From [Clostridium] citroniae WAL-17108 (GTDB lineage Bacteria > Bacillota > Clostridia > Lachnospirales > Lachnospiraceae), in assembly GCF_000233455.1 (NCBI RefSeq), contig NZ_JH376423.1, forward strand, positions 1-64,000: a stretch of 64,000 bases of DNA. The letters run 5' to 3'. Position numbers and translations under genes: made by a program. Positions 44,221 through 53,305 of the stretch are shown here, piece by piece (within the stretch, counting starts at the first letter, position 1; each line of letters opens with the position of its first letter). The notes below the pieces were generated by a model, which saw only the letters and a program-made list of their open reading frames with translations, was not told where the DNA came from and did not search any database.

Positions 44221-46116
44221 GTGCAGGAAAAAATATGCTGTGTAACATACGGGGAATTGGATCAGCTGGTGCGTCAGGTAATAGACAGCTATAAGGATGA
44301 AACCTGCTGTTTTGATATAGTGGAAGGGGTTCGGGAGGAGAACCTGGACCGGATCAACCGTTCTATTTTGGAGGGGGCGGAGATCATAATAGCCGGAGGC
44401 GCCAATGCGGAGGTGATCAGGGGATATTTTAAAGTTCCTGTCATCAATTATAAGGTAACATTTTTGGATTATATGCAGGCGGTCCAAACTGGATTCAGGG
44501 AAGGGAAAAAGGTGTGTCTGGTAAGCTATATGACACACATGAACAGCCGTCTGAGGGAATATCTGGAGCAGATCCAGCGGCCGGTTATGGAGATTATTTA
44601 TGAGGATACTGAAGAACTGGAGGAAAAGATAAGGCAGAGTGAAGCGGATGTCTTTGTGGGAAATGGCCTGGCTGTCCAGCTGGCCAACAGCCTTGGACGA
44701 AAGGGAGTTATTCTATATTATGGGAAAGACAGTATAGAGGAGTCAATTGAGGAAGCCAGGCGTTTGTTAAGGGAAATACGCAGGGATAAAGAGCGGAATC
44801 AGTTTGTAAAAGCAATGATGGAGTACAGCCCCAACGGTGTCCTTTACCTGGATACGGAGAACCGGATCATTGACTGCAACAGGACTGTTTACGAACTGCT
44901 GCATAAGCCGTCCGGTATACTCGAAGGGAAGATCATTGAGGATGTACTTCCTGAATGTGTTCCTGAAAACCGGGAAGGGCCGGAATCCATGGTGGTCCAG
45001 GTGGATAACCGAACGTATATTGAGCGCTGGATCCCAGTTGATGATGGAAATGGAAATTGTTTTGGCTATATCATTATCCTTGCCTTGTTTTCCGATTACA
45101 AGAAGGCGGAACTGGATTACCGGAACAAACAATCTGGGCAGAGAAAAAAACGTGGATTTACAGCTAAGTTCACATTGTCTGATATCATTGGTGATTCCTA
45201 TCACATGAAAATGGCAAAGGATGAGGCAAAATTATTTGCCCGCAGTGATGCCTCGGTGCTGATCTACGGTGAAACGGGAGTTGGAAAAGAACTGTTTGCC
45301 CAAAGTATCCATAATGGATCCCTGCGCAAAAACGGTGCTTTTGTGGCGGTGAATTGTGCGGCTTTGCCGGAGAATCTTTTGGAATCTGAATTATTTGGAT
45401 ATGATGAAGGGGCATTTACAGGAGGCCGCAAGGGCGGAAAAAAGGGACTGTTTGAATTGGCGGAAGGAGGATCCCTGTTTTTGGATGAAATCGGTGAGAT
45501 ATCCCCGGCTCTTCAGGCGCGGCTTCTTCGGGTCCTTCAGGAGAAGGAAATCATGCATGTGGGAGGAGACCGGGTTATCCCGATCAATGTGCGTGTTATA
45601 ACAGCCACAAATAAGGATTTGGAACATATGCAGGACAGCGGGTTCCGCCGGGATTTACTCTACCGCCTGAATGTACTGGAACTGCATATCCCACCTCTTA
45701 AAGCCCGTGAGGATGATGTGATCAAGCTGTTTGATTTTTATTGCAATAAGAAACGAAAACTTGAATCCTGGGATATTGTGCTGACCGAAGATATGAAGAG
45801 GATCCTGACATCCTATTCCTGGAGGGGCAATATACGGGAACTTCAGAATGTTTGTGAACGTTTCTGTTTGTATATGGAATGTAGCACCAAGTTTAGTGAA
45901 GGCTATGCCAAGCGGTGCATCATAAAAGCAATCGGTGAGAAAAAGCTGGTTCAAGATTTACAGGAAAAATATGGGGATAAGAATAAAAAGGAACTGATTA
46001 AGGAGATAAAAAGGCTGTTTTCCTACAATAATGATCAGGTGGGGCAGCTGTTGGGGATCAGCAGGACAACCTTATGGAGGATCCTGAAAGATGAGAAACA
46101 GGCTGTAATTGATTGA
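44221..46116 (+). CDS. Sigma-54-dependent activator, PrpR-type N-terminus
   Basis: A 631-residue enhancer-binding protein. Residues about 1-180 fit the PrpR_N sensor domain (SLGRKGVILYYGKDSIEE; AEIIIAGGANAEVI). A PAS domain follows (about 200-300; GVLYLDTENRIIDCNRTVYE). The AAA+ domain (about 330-560) has Walker A GETGVGKELFAQ, the sigma-54 loop GAFTGG and Walker B GGSLFLDEIGE; a Fis-type HTH closes it (DQVGQLLGISRTTLWRIL). GTG 44221 with AAAGGAGGAG upstream is chosen over TTG 44179. It most likely senses the substrate or an intermediate of the downstream pathway and drives the -24/-12 promoter at 46271. Confidence 0.9.
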   Translation: MQEKICCVTYGELDQLVRQVIDSYKDETCCFDIVEGVREENLDRINRSILEGAEIIIAGGANAEVIRGYFKVPVINYKVTFLDYMQAVQTGFREGKKVCLVSYMTHMNSRLREYLEQIQRPVMEIIYEDTEELEEKIRQSEADVFVGNGLAVQLANSLGRKGVILYYGKDSIEESIEEARRLLREIRRDKERNQFVKAMMEYSPNGVLYLDTENRIIDCNRTVYELLHKPSGILEGKIIEDVLPECVPENREGPESMVVQVDNRTYIERWIPVDDGNGNCFGYIIILALFSDYKKAELDYRNKQSGQRKKRGFTAKFTLSDIIGDSYHMKMAKDEAKLFARSDASVLIYGETGVGKELFAQSIHNGSLRKNGAFVAVNCAALPENLLESELFGYDEGAFTGGRKGGKKGLFELAEGGSLFLDEIGEISPALQARLLRVLQEKEIMHVGGDRVIPINVRVITATNKDLEHMQDSGFRRDLLYRLNVLELHIPPLKAREDDVIKLFDFYCNKKRKLESWDIVLTEDMKRILTSYSWRGNIRELQNVCERFCLYMECSTKFSEGYAKRCIIKAIGEKKLVQDLQEKYGDKNKKELIKEIKRLFSYNNDQVGQLLGISRTTLWRILKDEKQAVID

Positions 46117-46157
46117 TCCGGTAAGTAATATTAAAAATACATATATGTCAGCATGGG

Positions 46158-46199
46158 AAATGTTTCAAATTTTTGAAAATTGAAAATTTGAAACATTTT
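46158..46199. promoter_or_regulatory. Perfect 16-bp inverted repeat, putative enhancer (UAS)
   Basis: aaatgtttcaaatttt (46158-46173) and aaaatttgaaacattt (46184-46199), 10-base spacer. It lies about 70-110 bases upstream of the -24/-12 promoter, the usual place for an enhancer-binding protein site; the activator gene is immediately upstream. Confidence 0.75.
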
Positions 46200-46270
46200 T
46201 TTGCGCTTCAGTGGAGGCTATATGAGGTAATAATACGAAAAACCCTGATAAATCCGTACTTTTTTAAAGT

Positions 46271-46285
46271 TGGCACGCATTTTGC
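46271..46285 (+). promoter_or_regulatory. Sigma-54 (-24/-12) promoter
   Basis: TGGCAC (46271-46276), 5 bases, TTGC (46282-46285): the consensus with exact GG-N10-GC spacing. The start codon of the first pathway gene lies at 46329. Sigma-54 itself (rpoN) is not in the window. Confidence 0.88.
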
Positions 46286-46328
46286 TTTATATAAGTGTAC
46301 AAATACAAAATTGAAAGGAATGGTAAAA

Positions 46329-47519
46329 ATGAATAAGGGTTTATTAACAGGTGTAAAAGTTCTTGACCTGACACGGGTTCTGGCAGGTCCCTACTGCGGA
46401 ATGATGCTGGCTGATATGGGCGCGGAGGTTATAAAGATTGAGATGCCGGGCAGAGGTGATGATGCCAGGAAGAATGCCCCCATTGTCAATGGGGAAAGCG
46501 CGTATTTCATGAATCTGAACAGGAATAAGCGGGGCATGACCCTGAATCTGAAATCGGAGGAAGGCCGCCGGATCTTTAAGGAGATGGCTGCAAAAAGCGA
46601 TATCATACTTGAAAATTACAGGCCCGGTGTGATGGAAAAGCTGGGGCTTGGTTATGAAGAACTGCGCAGGATCAATCCCGCCATTGTATATGGCGCCGTA
46701 TCGGGCTTCGGACATTACGGACCGTATTCCCAGCGGGCCGGGTATGACATTATCGGCCAGGCCATGAGCGGCCTTATGAGTACCACCGGATGGCCGGGAG
46801 GACAGCCTACCAGAACAGGAACCGCTATCTCTGATGTAATGGGCGGTATCAGCTGTTGTACCGGAGTGCTGGCAGCCTATGTTAACCGGCTTAAAACAGG
46901 GGAGGGAGACAAGGTGGATGTATCGCTGGTGGATTCCATGGTGTCTTCATTGGAGATCATCAATATGATTTATTTGTGCACAGGCAGGGTTCCGGATCGT
47001 ATCGGCAACCGGTATGAGGCAATCTATCCCTACGATACCTTTGAAGCATCGGACGGCATGGTCATCATAGCATGTGGCAATGATAAACTTTATGGACTGC
47101 TCAAGGGAGTACTTCAGATCCCGGAACTGGAAGCGGAGGAGTTTGGTGACAATATCAAACGTGTACAGAACCATGCAAAGCTGAAGCCCATAATTGAAGC
47201 CTGGACTGGTAAAAAGACGATTGACGATGTGGTGGAAACGCTTCTGGCAGCCGGGATACCGGCCAGCCCCGTAAATACCATTGACAGGGTTGTGAAGGAT
47301 CCTCACATTGCGGGAGCCAGGGAAATGTTTGTGGAACTGGAGCATCCGGTAGCGGGAAAAATGAAGGTTACAGGCAACCAGTTAAAGTTTACCAACAATA
47401 AAATAGCGATCGATACCCCGGCTCCTCTTTTGGGACAGCACACAGAGGAAATCCTGAAGGAGTTCCTGGGAACCAGCCATGAGGAGTATGAGAAGCTGAC
47501 AGAAGAGGGAGTATTTTAG
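46329..47519 (+). CDS. CaiB/BaiF-family (class III) CoA transferase
   Basis: A 396-residue enzyme that moves CoA between carboxylic acids. It begins with the family start LLTGVKVLDLTRVLAGPYCG and MGAEVIKIE; MNLNRNKRGMTLNLKS follows; the catalytic Asp is expected in VDVSLVDSMV (about 200). The C-terminal part has ASPVNTIDRVVKDPHI. ATG 46329 has AAAGGAATGG upstream. As first gene behind the sigma-54 promoter it probably activates the pathway substrate. The lyase gene follows 28 bases after its stop. Donor and acceptor acids are unknown. Confidence 0.88.
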   Translation: MNKGLLTGVKVLDLTRVLAGPYCGMMLADMGAEVIKIEMPGRGDDARKNAPIVNGESAYFMNLNRNKRGMTLNLKSEEGRRIFKEMAAKSDIILENYRPGVMEKLGLGYEELRRINPAIVYGAVSGFGHYGPYSQRAGYDIIGQAMSGLMSTTGWPGGQPTRTGTAISDVMGGISCCTGVLAAYVNRLKTGEGDKVDVSLVDSMVSSLEIINMIYLCTGRVPDRIGNRYEAIYPYDTFEASDGMVIIACGNDKLYGLLKGVLQIPELEAEEFGDNIKRVQNHAKLKPIIEAWTGKKTIDDVVETLLAAGIPASPVNTIDRVVKDPHIAGAREMFVELEHPVAGKMKVTGNQLKFTNNKIAIDTPAPLLGQHTEEILKEFLGTSHEEYEKLTEEGVF

Positions 47520-47547
47520 CCAGGGACGGAAAGGAGCGTTTAAGATT

Positions 47548-48450
47548 ATGAAAGCAAAGGTAGTTGAGATCGGACCAAGGGACGGATTTCAGAATGTTAA
47601 GGAGTTCATACCCACAGAGATAAAGCTTCAGATCATTGACGGACTGGTACAGTCAGGTTTTAAGAAGATACAGGTGACCTCCTTTGTAAGCGAGAAGGCC
47701 ATTCCGCAGATGAAGGATGCGGCCGTGATCGCGGATCGGGTCTTACATAAGTATGAAGGCGTGGATTTCTTTGCGCTGGTACCCAACTTTTATGGGGCCA
47801 GATCGGCTGTTGCCGCAGGGCTTAAGGAGATAACACCGGTTATTTCCCTAAGTGAGTCCCATAACAGGGCCAATGTAAAACGTACGGTGGATGAGTCTGT
47901 GGAAGAAATAAAGAAGATACGCCAGACATTCCCGGACATCCGTATAACCCAGGATATTGCATGTGTATTCGGATGCCCATTTGAAGGGGAGATGCCGGTG
48001 GAGGCTTTGCTGCTGCTGGTAGGAAGGCTTAAGGAGATCGGCGTGGACGCATTTACACTCTGCGATACCGTAGGGCTGGCTTACCCTGCCCTGGTTGAAC
48101 GCATATTTAAGGCAGTGAAGTCAGAATTTCCGGGGATGGAATTTAACGCCCACATTCACGACACAAGGAACATGGGAATCCTTAACAGCTATGTGGCCCT
48201 TGGAAGCGGAGCAGACAGTATCCAGGCAGCGGTTGGCGGTCTGGGCGGCTGTCCCTTTGCGCCCGGTGCGACAGGCAACACCTCCAGCGAGGATCTGGTC
48301 TATATGCTGAACCACTGTGGGTATGATACGGGAATCGACTTTGATAAGCTGCTTGACGCAGCAAGATTTGCGAAAGAACACATTGACGGTAATTTCAGCG
48401 GACACCAGATTCATATTTCCCCAAATCCATGTGTGGTGACACAGGAGTAG
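47548..48450 (+). CDS. HMG-CoA-lyase-like aldol lyase
   Basis: A 300-residue TIM-barrel enzyme of the HMGL-like family. Motifs: VEIGPRDGFQNVKEF (catalytic Asp/Arg), the metal-binding HIHDTRNMG with HxH, and the loop GLGGCPFAPGATGN with the catalytic Cys, as in HMG-CoA lyase. Such enzymes split a 3-hydroxyacyl-CoA into acetyl-CoA and a keto acid. The CoA transferase upstream would supply the CoA ester. Its true substrate may be HMG-CoA or a hydroxylated relative (for example citramalyl-CoA type), as members vary. Confidence 0.85.
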   Translation: MKAKVVEIGPRDGFQNVKEFIPTEIKLQIIDGLVQSGFKKIQVTSFVSEKAIPQMKDAAVIADRVLHKYEGVDFFALVPNFYGARSAVAAGLKEITPVISLSESHNRANVKRTVDESVEEIKKIRQTFPDIRITQDIACVFGCPFEGEMPVEALLLLVGRLKEIGVDAFTLCDTVGLAYPALVERIFKAVKSEFPGMEFNAHIHDTRNMGILNSYVALGSGADSIQAAVGGLGGCPFAPGATGNTSSEDLVYMLNHCGYDTGIDFDKLLDAARFAKEHIDGNFSGHQIHISPNPCVVTQE

Positions 48451-48489
48451 GGGACAGGCACAGCAAAAGGCTTATTATTCAAGAGGAGA

Positions 48490-49323
48490 ATGGAATTGAA
48501 ACAGGAAGTAAAAGATATCTGTGTTCAGATCAGAAAAGATATTATCAACATGGTTTATGACGCTGGATCCGGGCATCCGGGAGGTTCCCTTTCAGGGGTA
48601 GAGATCATGGCAGCCCTTTATTTTACGGATCTGTTCCGGTGCGATACAATGAACCCCGACTGGAAGGAACGTGACCGCTTTGTGTTGTCCAAAGGCCATG
48701 CCAGCCCATTAATATACAGTGTGCTGTGCAGAAAGGGGTTCTTCAGGGAGGAGGAACTTAAAACCTTCCGAAAAATTGGGACGATCCTCCAGGGCCATCC
48801 CCACAGGCAGCAGGTGCCGGGGCTGGACAGCTCCGGCGGTTCCCTGGGGCAAGGTCTTTCCATCGCCAACGGAATGGCCCTGGGATACAGGATGCAGGGC
48901 ATTGAAGGCAGGTGCTATTGCCTTCTGGGCGATGGGGAGATCCAGGAAGGGCAGGTGTGGGAGGCCGCTATGACAGCGGCCCAGCAGAAACTGGACCATG
49001 TATGCGCCATAGTGGATAACAACCATGTACAGCTGGACGGAATGACGGCGGATGTGTGCTGCGTGGAACCGGTGGCCGACAAATGGCGCTCCTTTGGATG
49101 GAATGTGATCACGGTTGACGGTCACGACCTGGATGCATTATACGCGGCATACCGGTCGGCCGGGGAGACAAAGGGACGCCCCACCGTTCTGGTGGCGGAA
49201 ACCATAAAGGGAAAAGGAGTATCCTTTATGGAAGGGCAGGCAGGCTGGCACGGTGCAGTGCCCAATGAGGAGCAGTATAAGCAGGCAATGACGGAAATAG
49301 AAGGAGGTGGAAAGGTTGGATAG
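48490..49323 (+). CDS. Transketolase, N-terminal (thiamine-PP-binding) subunit
   Basis: A 277-residue half-transketolase with the ThDP motif (LGDGEIQEGQVWEAAMTAAQ, then NNHVQLDG), SGHPGGSLSG and KGHASP at the N-terminus, and KGKGVSFME near the end. It needs the following gene to form the complete enzyme. The start is uncertain between ATG 48490 and TTG 48496 because AAGAGGAG is close. It overlaps the C-terminal subunit. Split transketolases outside the pentose pathway usually serve specialised sugar or sugar-acid degradation. Confidence 0.88.
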   Translation: MELKQEVKDICVQIRKDIINMVYDAGSGHPGGSLSGVEIMAALYFTDLFRCDTMNPDWKERDRFVLSKGHASPLIYSVLCRKGFFREEELKTFRKIGTILQGHPHRQQVPGLDSSGGSLGQGLSIANGMALGYRMQGIEGRCYCLLGDGEIQEGQVWEAAMTAAQQKLDHVCAIVDNNHVQLDGMTADVCCVEPVADKWRSFGWNVITVDGHDLDALYAAYRSAGETKGRPTVLVAETIKGKGVSFMEGQAGWHGAVPNEEQYKQAMTEIEGGGKVG

Positions 49324-50254
49324 GATACCGCCCAGGGATGGATATGGAAAAGCATTGTTACGATTAGTGGAAACTGATGAGAGGATCGTGGTATTGGATG
49401 CGGATGTGGCCAAGTCCACCAGGACAGAGTGGATTAAAACAGCAAAGCCAAAACGGTTCATTGACATGGGGATTTCGGAACAGGATATGGTGGGTACGGC
49501 GGCGGGGCTGGCGCTTTCGGGAATGATACCCTTTGCAACTACATACAGCGTATTTCTGGCTGGACGGGCATGGGATCAGATCCGCACAACCGTCCTGTAC
49601 AGCGGATGTAATGTGAAGCTGGCAGGCGCCCATGCCGGGATCAATGTGGGTCCTGACGGGGCAACACATCAGGCTATGGAGGATGCAGGCATTATGAGGG
49701 GGCTGCCGGGAATGACAGTGGTGGTTCCCTGTGACGCCATTGAAACGGAAAAGGCAACCATGGCCATTGCTGCATTAAACGGCCCTGCCTTTATACGGTT
49801 CGGACGGGAGGCCATGCCAGTTGTCACCAGTGAGGATACGGAGTTTGAACTGGGAAAGGCACGGCTGGTATCAGAGGGCGATGATGTTGTGATATTTGCC
49901 AACGGCCCCATGGTATATGAAGCCATGGAAGCGGGACAGGAATTGTTGAAAGGCGGGATCCATGCTATGATTGTAGATGTCCATACCATAAAGCCCCTGG
50001 ACTGTGAATGTATTGTAAATGCAGCCAGGAAAACAGGGGCGGTGGTAACTGCTGAGGACCATCAGGATATAGGCGGTCTGGGGAGTGCGGTGTGTGAGTG
50101 CCTTAGCGGAGAATACCCAGTGCCTGTGATCAGAGTAGGGCTTCACAACACCTTTGGAGAGTCGGGACAGGCAGGTGAACTGATGGAAAAGTATGGGATA
50201 AGCAAAAGCCATATCATCAGCGCAGTCAAAAGAGCATTGGAGTTAAAACGTTGA
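49316..50254 (+). CDS. Transketolase, C-terminal (pyrimidine-binding) subunit
   Basis: A 312-residue partner of the preceding subunit. Pyr domain with ERIVVLDADVAKSTRT, FIDMGISEQDMVGTAAGLA (cofactor glutamate) and the C-terminal transketolase domain (EDHQDIGGLGSAVCE, FGESGQAGELMEKYG). TTG 49316 with AGGAGG eight bases upstream is preferred; GTG 49307 is possible. It overlaps the N-terminal subunit gene by eight bases, a typical coupling. Confidence 0.88.
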   Translation: MDRIPPRDGYGKALLRLVETDERIVVLDADVAKSTRTEWIKTAKPKRFIDMGISEQDMVGTAAGLALSGMIPFATTYSVFLAGRAWDQIRTTVLYSGCNVKLAGAHAGINVGPDGATHQAMEDAGIMRGLPGMTVVVPCDAIETEKATMAIAALNGPAFIRFGREAMPVVTSEDTEFELGKARLVSEGDDVVIFANGPMVYEAMEAGQELLKGGIHAMIVDVHTIKPLDCECIVNAARKTGAVVTAEDHQDIGGLGSAVCECLSGEYPVPVIRVGLHNTFGESGQAGELMEKYGISKSHIISAVKRALELKR

Positions 50255-50312
50255 ATCGCATTATATTAGAGATTGTGAAGTATTATCAAATCACAAAAAG
50301 CAGGGGGTAAGA

Positions 50313-51581
50313 ATGATGGATATTGGGTTGACCGCACTGTTGCTGCTGCTGTTAGTGGTAGTATTAGGGTTCTGGCGCAAAGTAAATGTAGGACTTCTGG
50401 CAATTGCAGGAGCTGCTGTTTTAGGTTATGCATCCGGGCAGTTTTCCGGGAAACAGATTATAGGAGGATTCAGCGCGTCACTTTTTATGACGCTGCTGGG
50501 CGTCACTTTATTCTTTGGGATCATACAGGAAAATGGCTGTATCGAGTTTGTAATGCGGCGCATGGTTGGGGTGTTCGGAAAGCAGATATGGATGGCGCCT
50601 GTTCTGGTATTTGCCATGGGATTTATTGTGGCAGCCATCGGGCCGGGATGCGTACCGGCCATGGCATTTGCGGCGGCCATGGCAGTTCCTCTGGCGCATG
50701 AAACAGGATATCATCCCGTGATGCTGCTGGTAATCGGCAATCTTGGAACCTACTCGGGCAGGTTTTCTCCCATCACCCCGGAGGGAATCCTTATTAGAAG
50801 CCTGTTGGAAGAACAGGGGCTATCTATATCCATTACGTCTCTGATACTTAACACTTTGATAGGAAACCTGGTATTATTCCTGATTGTGTTTGCGGCTTAT
50901 AAAGGATTTCGCGTTAAGGCCTCGGACGGAATAAAAATAGAGTGTGAAAAGGAGAAAATGCGGGCGGATCAGGTGATCGCCCTGATCAGTGTTGCGGTTA
51001 TGATCCTTCTGGTTATTTTTGTAAACATGGACGTGGGCCTTGCGTCATTTCTGGTATCAGCCGTTCTGATCCTGTTGCGGATAGGAGATGAAAAGAAAGC
51101 AGTTGGAAGTGTTCCCTGGAATACACTGCTTCTGGTGTGCGGGGTAGGTGTTCTCATGAACCTTGTAATCAGTACGGGCGGGATCGATATGCTGGCCAAT
51201 TCCATGTCATCCATTATGACATCGGGAACAGCAGCCGGTATCATGGGTGTAGTATCAGCGGTTATGTCATGGTTTTCATCAGCGATCGGAGTTGTTTTCC
51301 CCACATTGATTCCAACGGTGGGAACCATTGTGAATAATGTGGGAGGCGGTGTACAGACAGCGGAGATGGTAAGTGTGATCGCCCTCTTTGCGTCCGTAGC
51401 AGGATTGAGTCCGGCTTCGACCGGCGGCGCCATTATCATGGGAGCCTGTGGAGCGGACGAAGAGTTTAACCGCCGGTATCCGGGAGATAAGCTGTTCGCA
51501 CAGCTTCTGGCCTGGGCCTTTATCACAATTGGCGTGCTGGCGGTAATGGCGTTTGCAGGAGTGTTTGGCTGGTTTGGATAG
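50313..51581 (+). CDS. MatC-like / SLC13-type carboxylate carrier
   Basis: A 422-residue inner-membrane transporter with about 11-12 helices. It resembles the dicarboxylate carrier MatC family, with a duplicated fold and the hairpin-loop motifs GPGCVPAMAFAAAMAVPLA, SGRFSPITPEGILIRS and ASTGGAIIMGACG. AGGGGGT precedes the start. Its position suggests uptake of the pathway's carboxylate substrate. Substrate specificity cannot be read from sequence; malonate, dicarboxylates or hydroxy-acids are candidates. Confidence 0.78.
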   Translation: MMDIGLTALLLLLLVVVLGFWRKVNVGLLAIAGAAVLGYASGQFSGKQIIGGFSASLFMTLLGVTLFFGIIQENGCIEFVMRRMVGVFGKQIWMAPVLVFAMGFIVAAIGPGCVPAMAFAAAMAVPLAHETGYHPVMLLVIGNLGTYSGRFSPITPEGILIRSLLEEQGLSISITSLILNTLIGNLVLFLIVFAAYKGFRVKASDGIKIECEKEKMRADQVIALISVAVMILLVIFVNMDVGLASFLVSAVLILLRIGDEKKAVGSVPWNTLLLVCGVGVLMNLVISTGGIDMLANSMSSIMTSGTAAGIMGVVSAVMSWFSSAIGVVFPTLIPTVGTIVNNVGGGVQTAEMVSVIALFASVAGLSPASTGGAIIMGACGADEEFNRRYPGDKLFAQLLAWAFITIGVLAVMAFAGVFGWFG

Positions 51582-51627
51582 CAGAAGCTGGAAAATATGA
51601 AGAAACATAGTTGATTTGGAGGTAAAG

Positions 51628-52602
51628 ATGAAGATTGTAGTGCTTGACGGATATACCCTGAATCCGGGAGACCTGGACTGGAACAGTTTCAATGCATTGG
51701 GGGACTGCGTGGTGTATGACCGCACCTCCAAGACAGAAGAGAGGGAGATCATTGAACGGATAGGGGATGCAGAGGCTGTATTTACCAATAAGACCCCACT
51801 ATCAAAAAGCATATTTGACGCATGCCCGGCCATACGGTTTGTTGGCGTATTGGCAACCGGGTATAATGTTGTGGATATCCAGGCAGCAAAAGAAAGGGGG
51901 ATCATTGTTTCCAATATCCCATCCTATGGCACCAGTGCAGTTGGGCAGTTTGCCATTGGCCTGCTTTTGGAAATATGTCATCATATAGGTTATCATGACA
52001 AGGCTGTACATGAAGGGGCCTGGATGCGCAATATGGATTGGTGTTTCTGGGATTATCCCTTAATCGAACTGGAGGGAAAAACCATGGGGATTGTGGGATT
52101 TGGACGTATCGGCCAGATGACAGGCAAGGTTGCCAGGGCTATGGGAATGAAGGTGATCGCCAATGACCGGTTTGAGAATGAGAGCGGACGCGGGATCGCC
52201 GACTATGTGGACCGGGAAACGCTTTTTAGGACCTCTGATGTGATTGCCCTTCACTGTCCCCTGTTTCCGGATACGGAGAGGATGATTAACCGGGAAAATA
52301 TAGGGAAAATGAAAGACGGCGTGATCATATTAAATAATTCCAGAGGCCAGCTGGTTGTGGAACAGGATCTTGCGGATGCTCTGAATTCCGGCAAAGTATA
52401 CGCAGCCGGACTGGATGTGGTTTCAGAGGAGCCCATACAGCCGGATAATCCTCTGTTGGGGGCAAGGAACTGTATCATTACTCCTCATATATCCTGGGCC
52501 CCTAAGGAATCCAGGGCCCGGCTGATGGCATTGGCGGTGGATAATCTGCGGGCATTCATGGAGGGCAAGCCGGTCAATGTGGTGAATCCTTCCATTAAGT
52601 AA
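51628..52602 (+). CDS. D-2-hydroxyacid dehydrogenase (glycerate dehydrogenase-like)
   Basis: A 324-residue NAD-dependent enzyme. The N-terminal catalytic half has VGVLATGYNVVDI, the Rossmann fold has GIVGFGRIGQMTGKVARAMG, and NNSRGQLVVEQDLADAL with the C-terminal ITPHISWAPKESR supplies the Arg-Glu-His set (Arg in NNSRG, His in TPHISW). Glycerate/hydroxypyruvate reductases share this layout. ATG 51628 follows TTGGAGGT; ATG 51616 is upstream but lacks a better site. It would reduce a 2-keto acid made in the pathway, perhaps hydroxypyruvate. Confidence 0.87.
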   Translation: MKIVVLDGYTLNPGDLDWNSFNALGDCVVYDRTSKTEEREIIERIGDAEAVFTNKTPLSKSIFDACPAIRFVGVLATGYNVVDIQAAKERGIIVSNIPSYGTSAVGQFAIGLLLEICHHIGYHDKAVHEGAWMRNMDWCFWDYPLIELEGKTMGIVGFGRIGQMTGKVARAMGMKVIANDRFENESGRGIADYVDRETLFRTSDVIALHCPLFPDTERMINRENIGKMKDGVIILNNSRGQLVVEQDLADALNSGKVYAAGLDVVSEEPIQPDNPLLGARNCIITPHISWAPKESRARLMALAVDNLRAFMEGKPVNVVNPSIK

Positions 52603-52640
52603 GGCCGGAAAAATTGATATAGGATGAAAGGAAACCAAGT

Positions 52641-53018
52641 TTGAGAGTAAAAGGCTTTGACCATATAGTGATCACAACAGGGAATCTAAAAGCGTGCCTT
52701 CATTTCTATGTGGATATACTTGGCATGGAGCTGGATGAAAGGAACAACAGATGCGAGCTCAGGTTCGGTAACCAGAAGATCAACATCCACAGAAAAGCGG
52801 CGGAGTTTCTGCCCGCAGCCAGGAATGTTACATATGGCAGTCAGGATATCTGTTTGATCATCGAGGGCAGCATAGAAGAGGCGATGGAGGAACTTAGGCG
52901 CAAAAGAGTGGAGATAGAACTGGGCATTGTTGACAGAACGGGTGCCTGTGGGCCGATCTCCAGTATTTATCTGCGTGACCCGGACGGAAATTTGGTGGAG
53001 ATCAGCACTTATAAATGA
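52641..53018 (+). CDS. VOC (glyoxalase) family protein
   Basis: A 125-residue metal-binding beta-alpha-beta-beta-beta protein. It begins with GFDHIVITTGNLKACLHFY (metal His near residue 8), then LGMELDERNN, and ends with YLRDPDGNLVEISTY, where Glu of the last strand completes the site. Family members include glyoxalase I, epimerases and dioxygenases, so function is open; a role as epimerase or as resistance protein is possible. TTG start with GAAAGGAAACC upstream. Probably the last gene of the operon. Confidence 0.8.
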   Translation: MRVKGFDHIVITTGNLKACLHFYVDILGMELDERNNRCELRFGNQKINIHRKAAEFLPAARNVTYGSQDICLIIEGSIEEAMEELRRKRVEIELGIVDRTGACGPISSIYLRDPDGNLVEISTYK

Positions 53019-53203
53019 TCTCAGGCACGGGAAACTGGCCAGGTGTTTCTGTCCCCGGTTCATTGATGAGGCTATAAGCTGGAGTTCCTTGAATTATACG
53101 AATTAAAATGTTATACTTGTAACCGTTAGGAAACGATCAGTTCATATCGGCGGTGAAAATCATGTGCATAAACAAGAAAAAGAAAAACAAAGTATGGCTC
53201 CAT

Positions 53204-53273
53204 GCAAAGCCAGTATAAGCGACACTTGCATGGAGTAATCTTATTGTCGCTGTCATAATAATGCTGGCTTTGC
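53204..53273. repeat. Nested inverted repeats upstream of the CD3324-like gene
   Basis: gcaaagccag (53204-53213) pairs with ctggctttgc (53264-53273), enclosing agcgaca (53218-53224) with tgtcgct (53245-53251); an alternative pair is catgcaa (53201-53207) with ttgcatg (53227-53233). Two mutually exclusive folds are possible, so it may be an attenuator or decayed element end. Confidence 0.55.
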
Positions 53274-53305
53274 TGCTTGACTATATCGATCAAGGAGGAA
53301 GCCGC

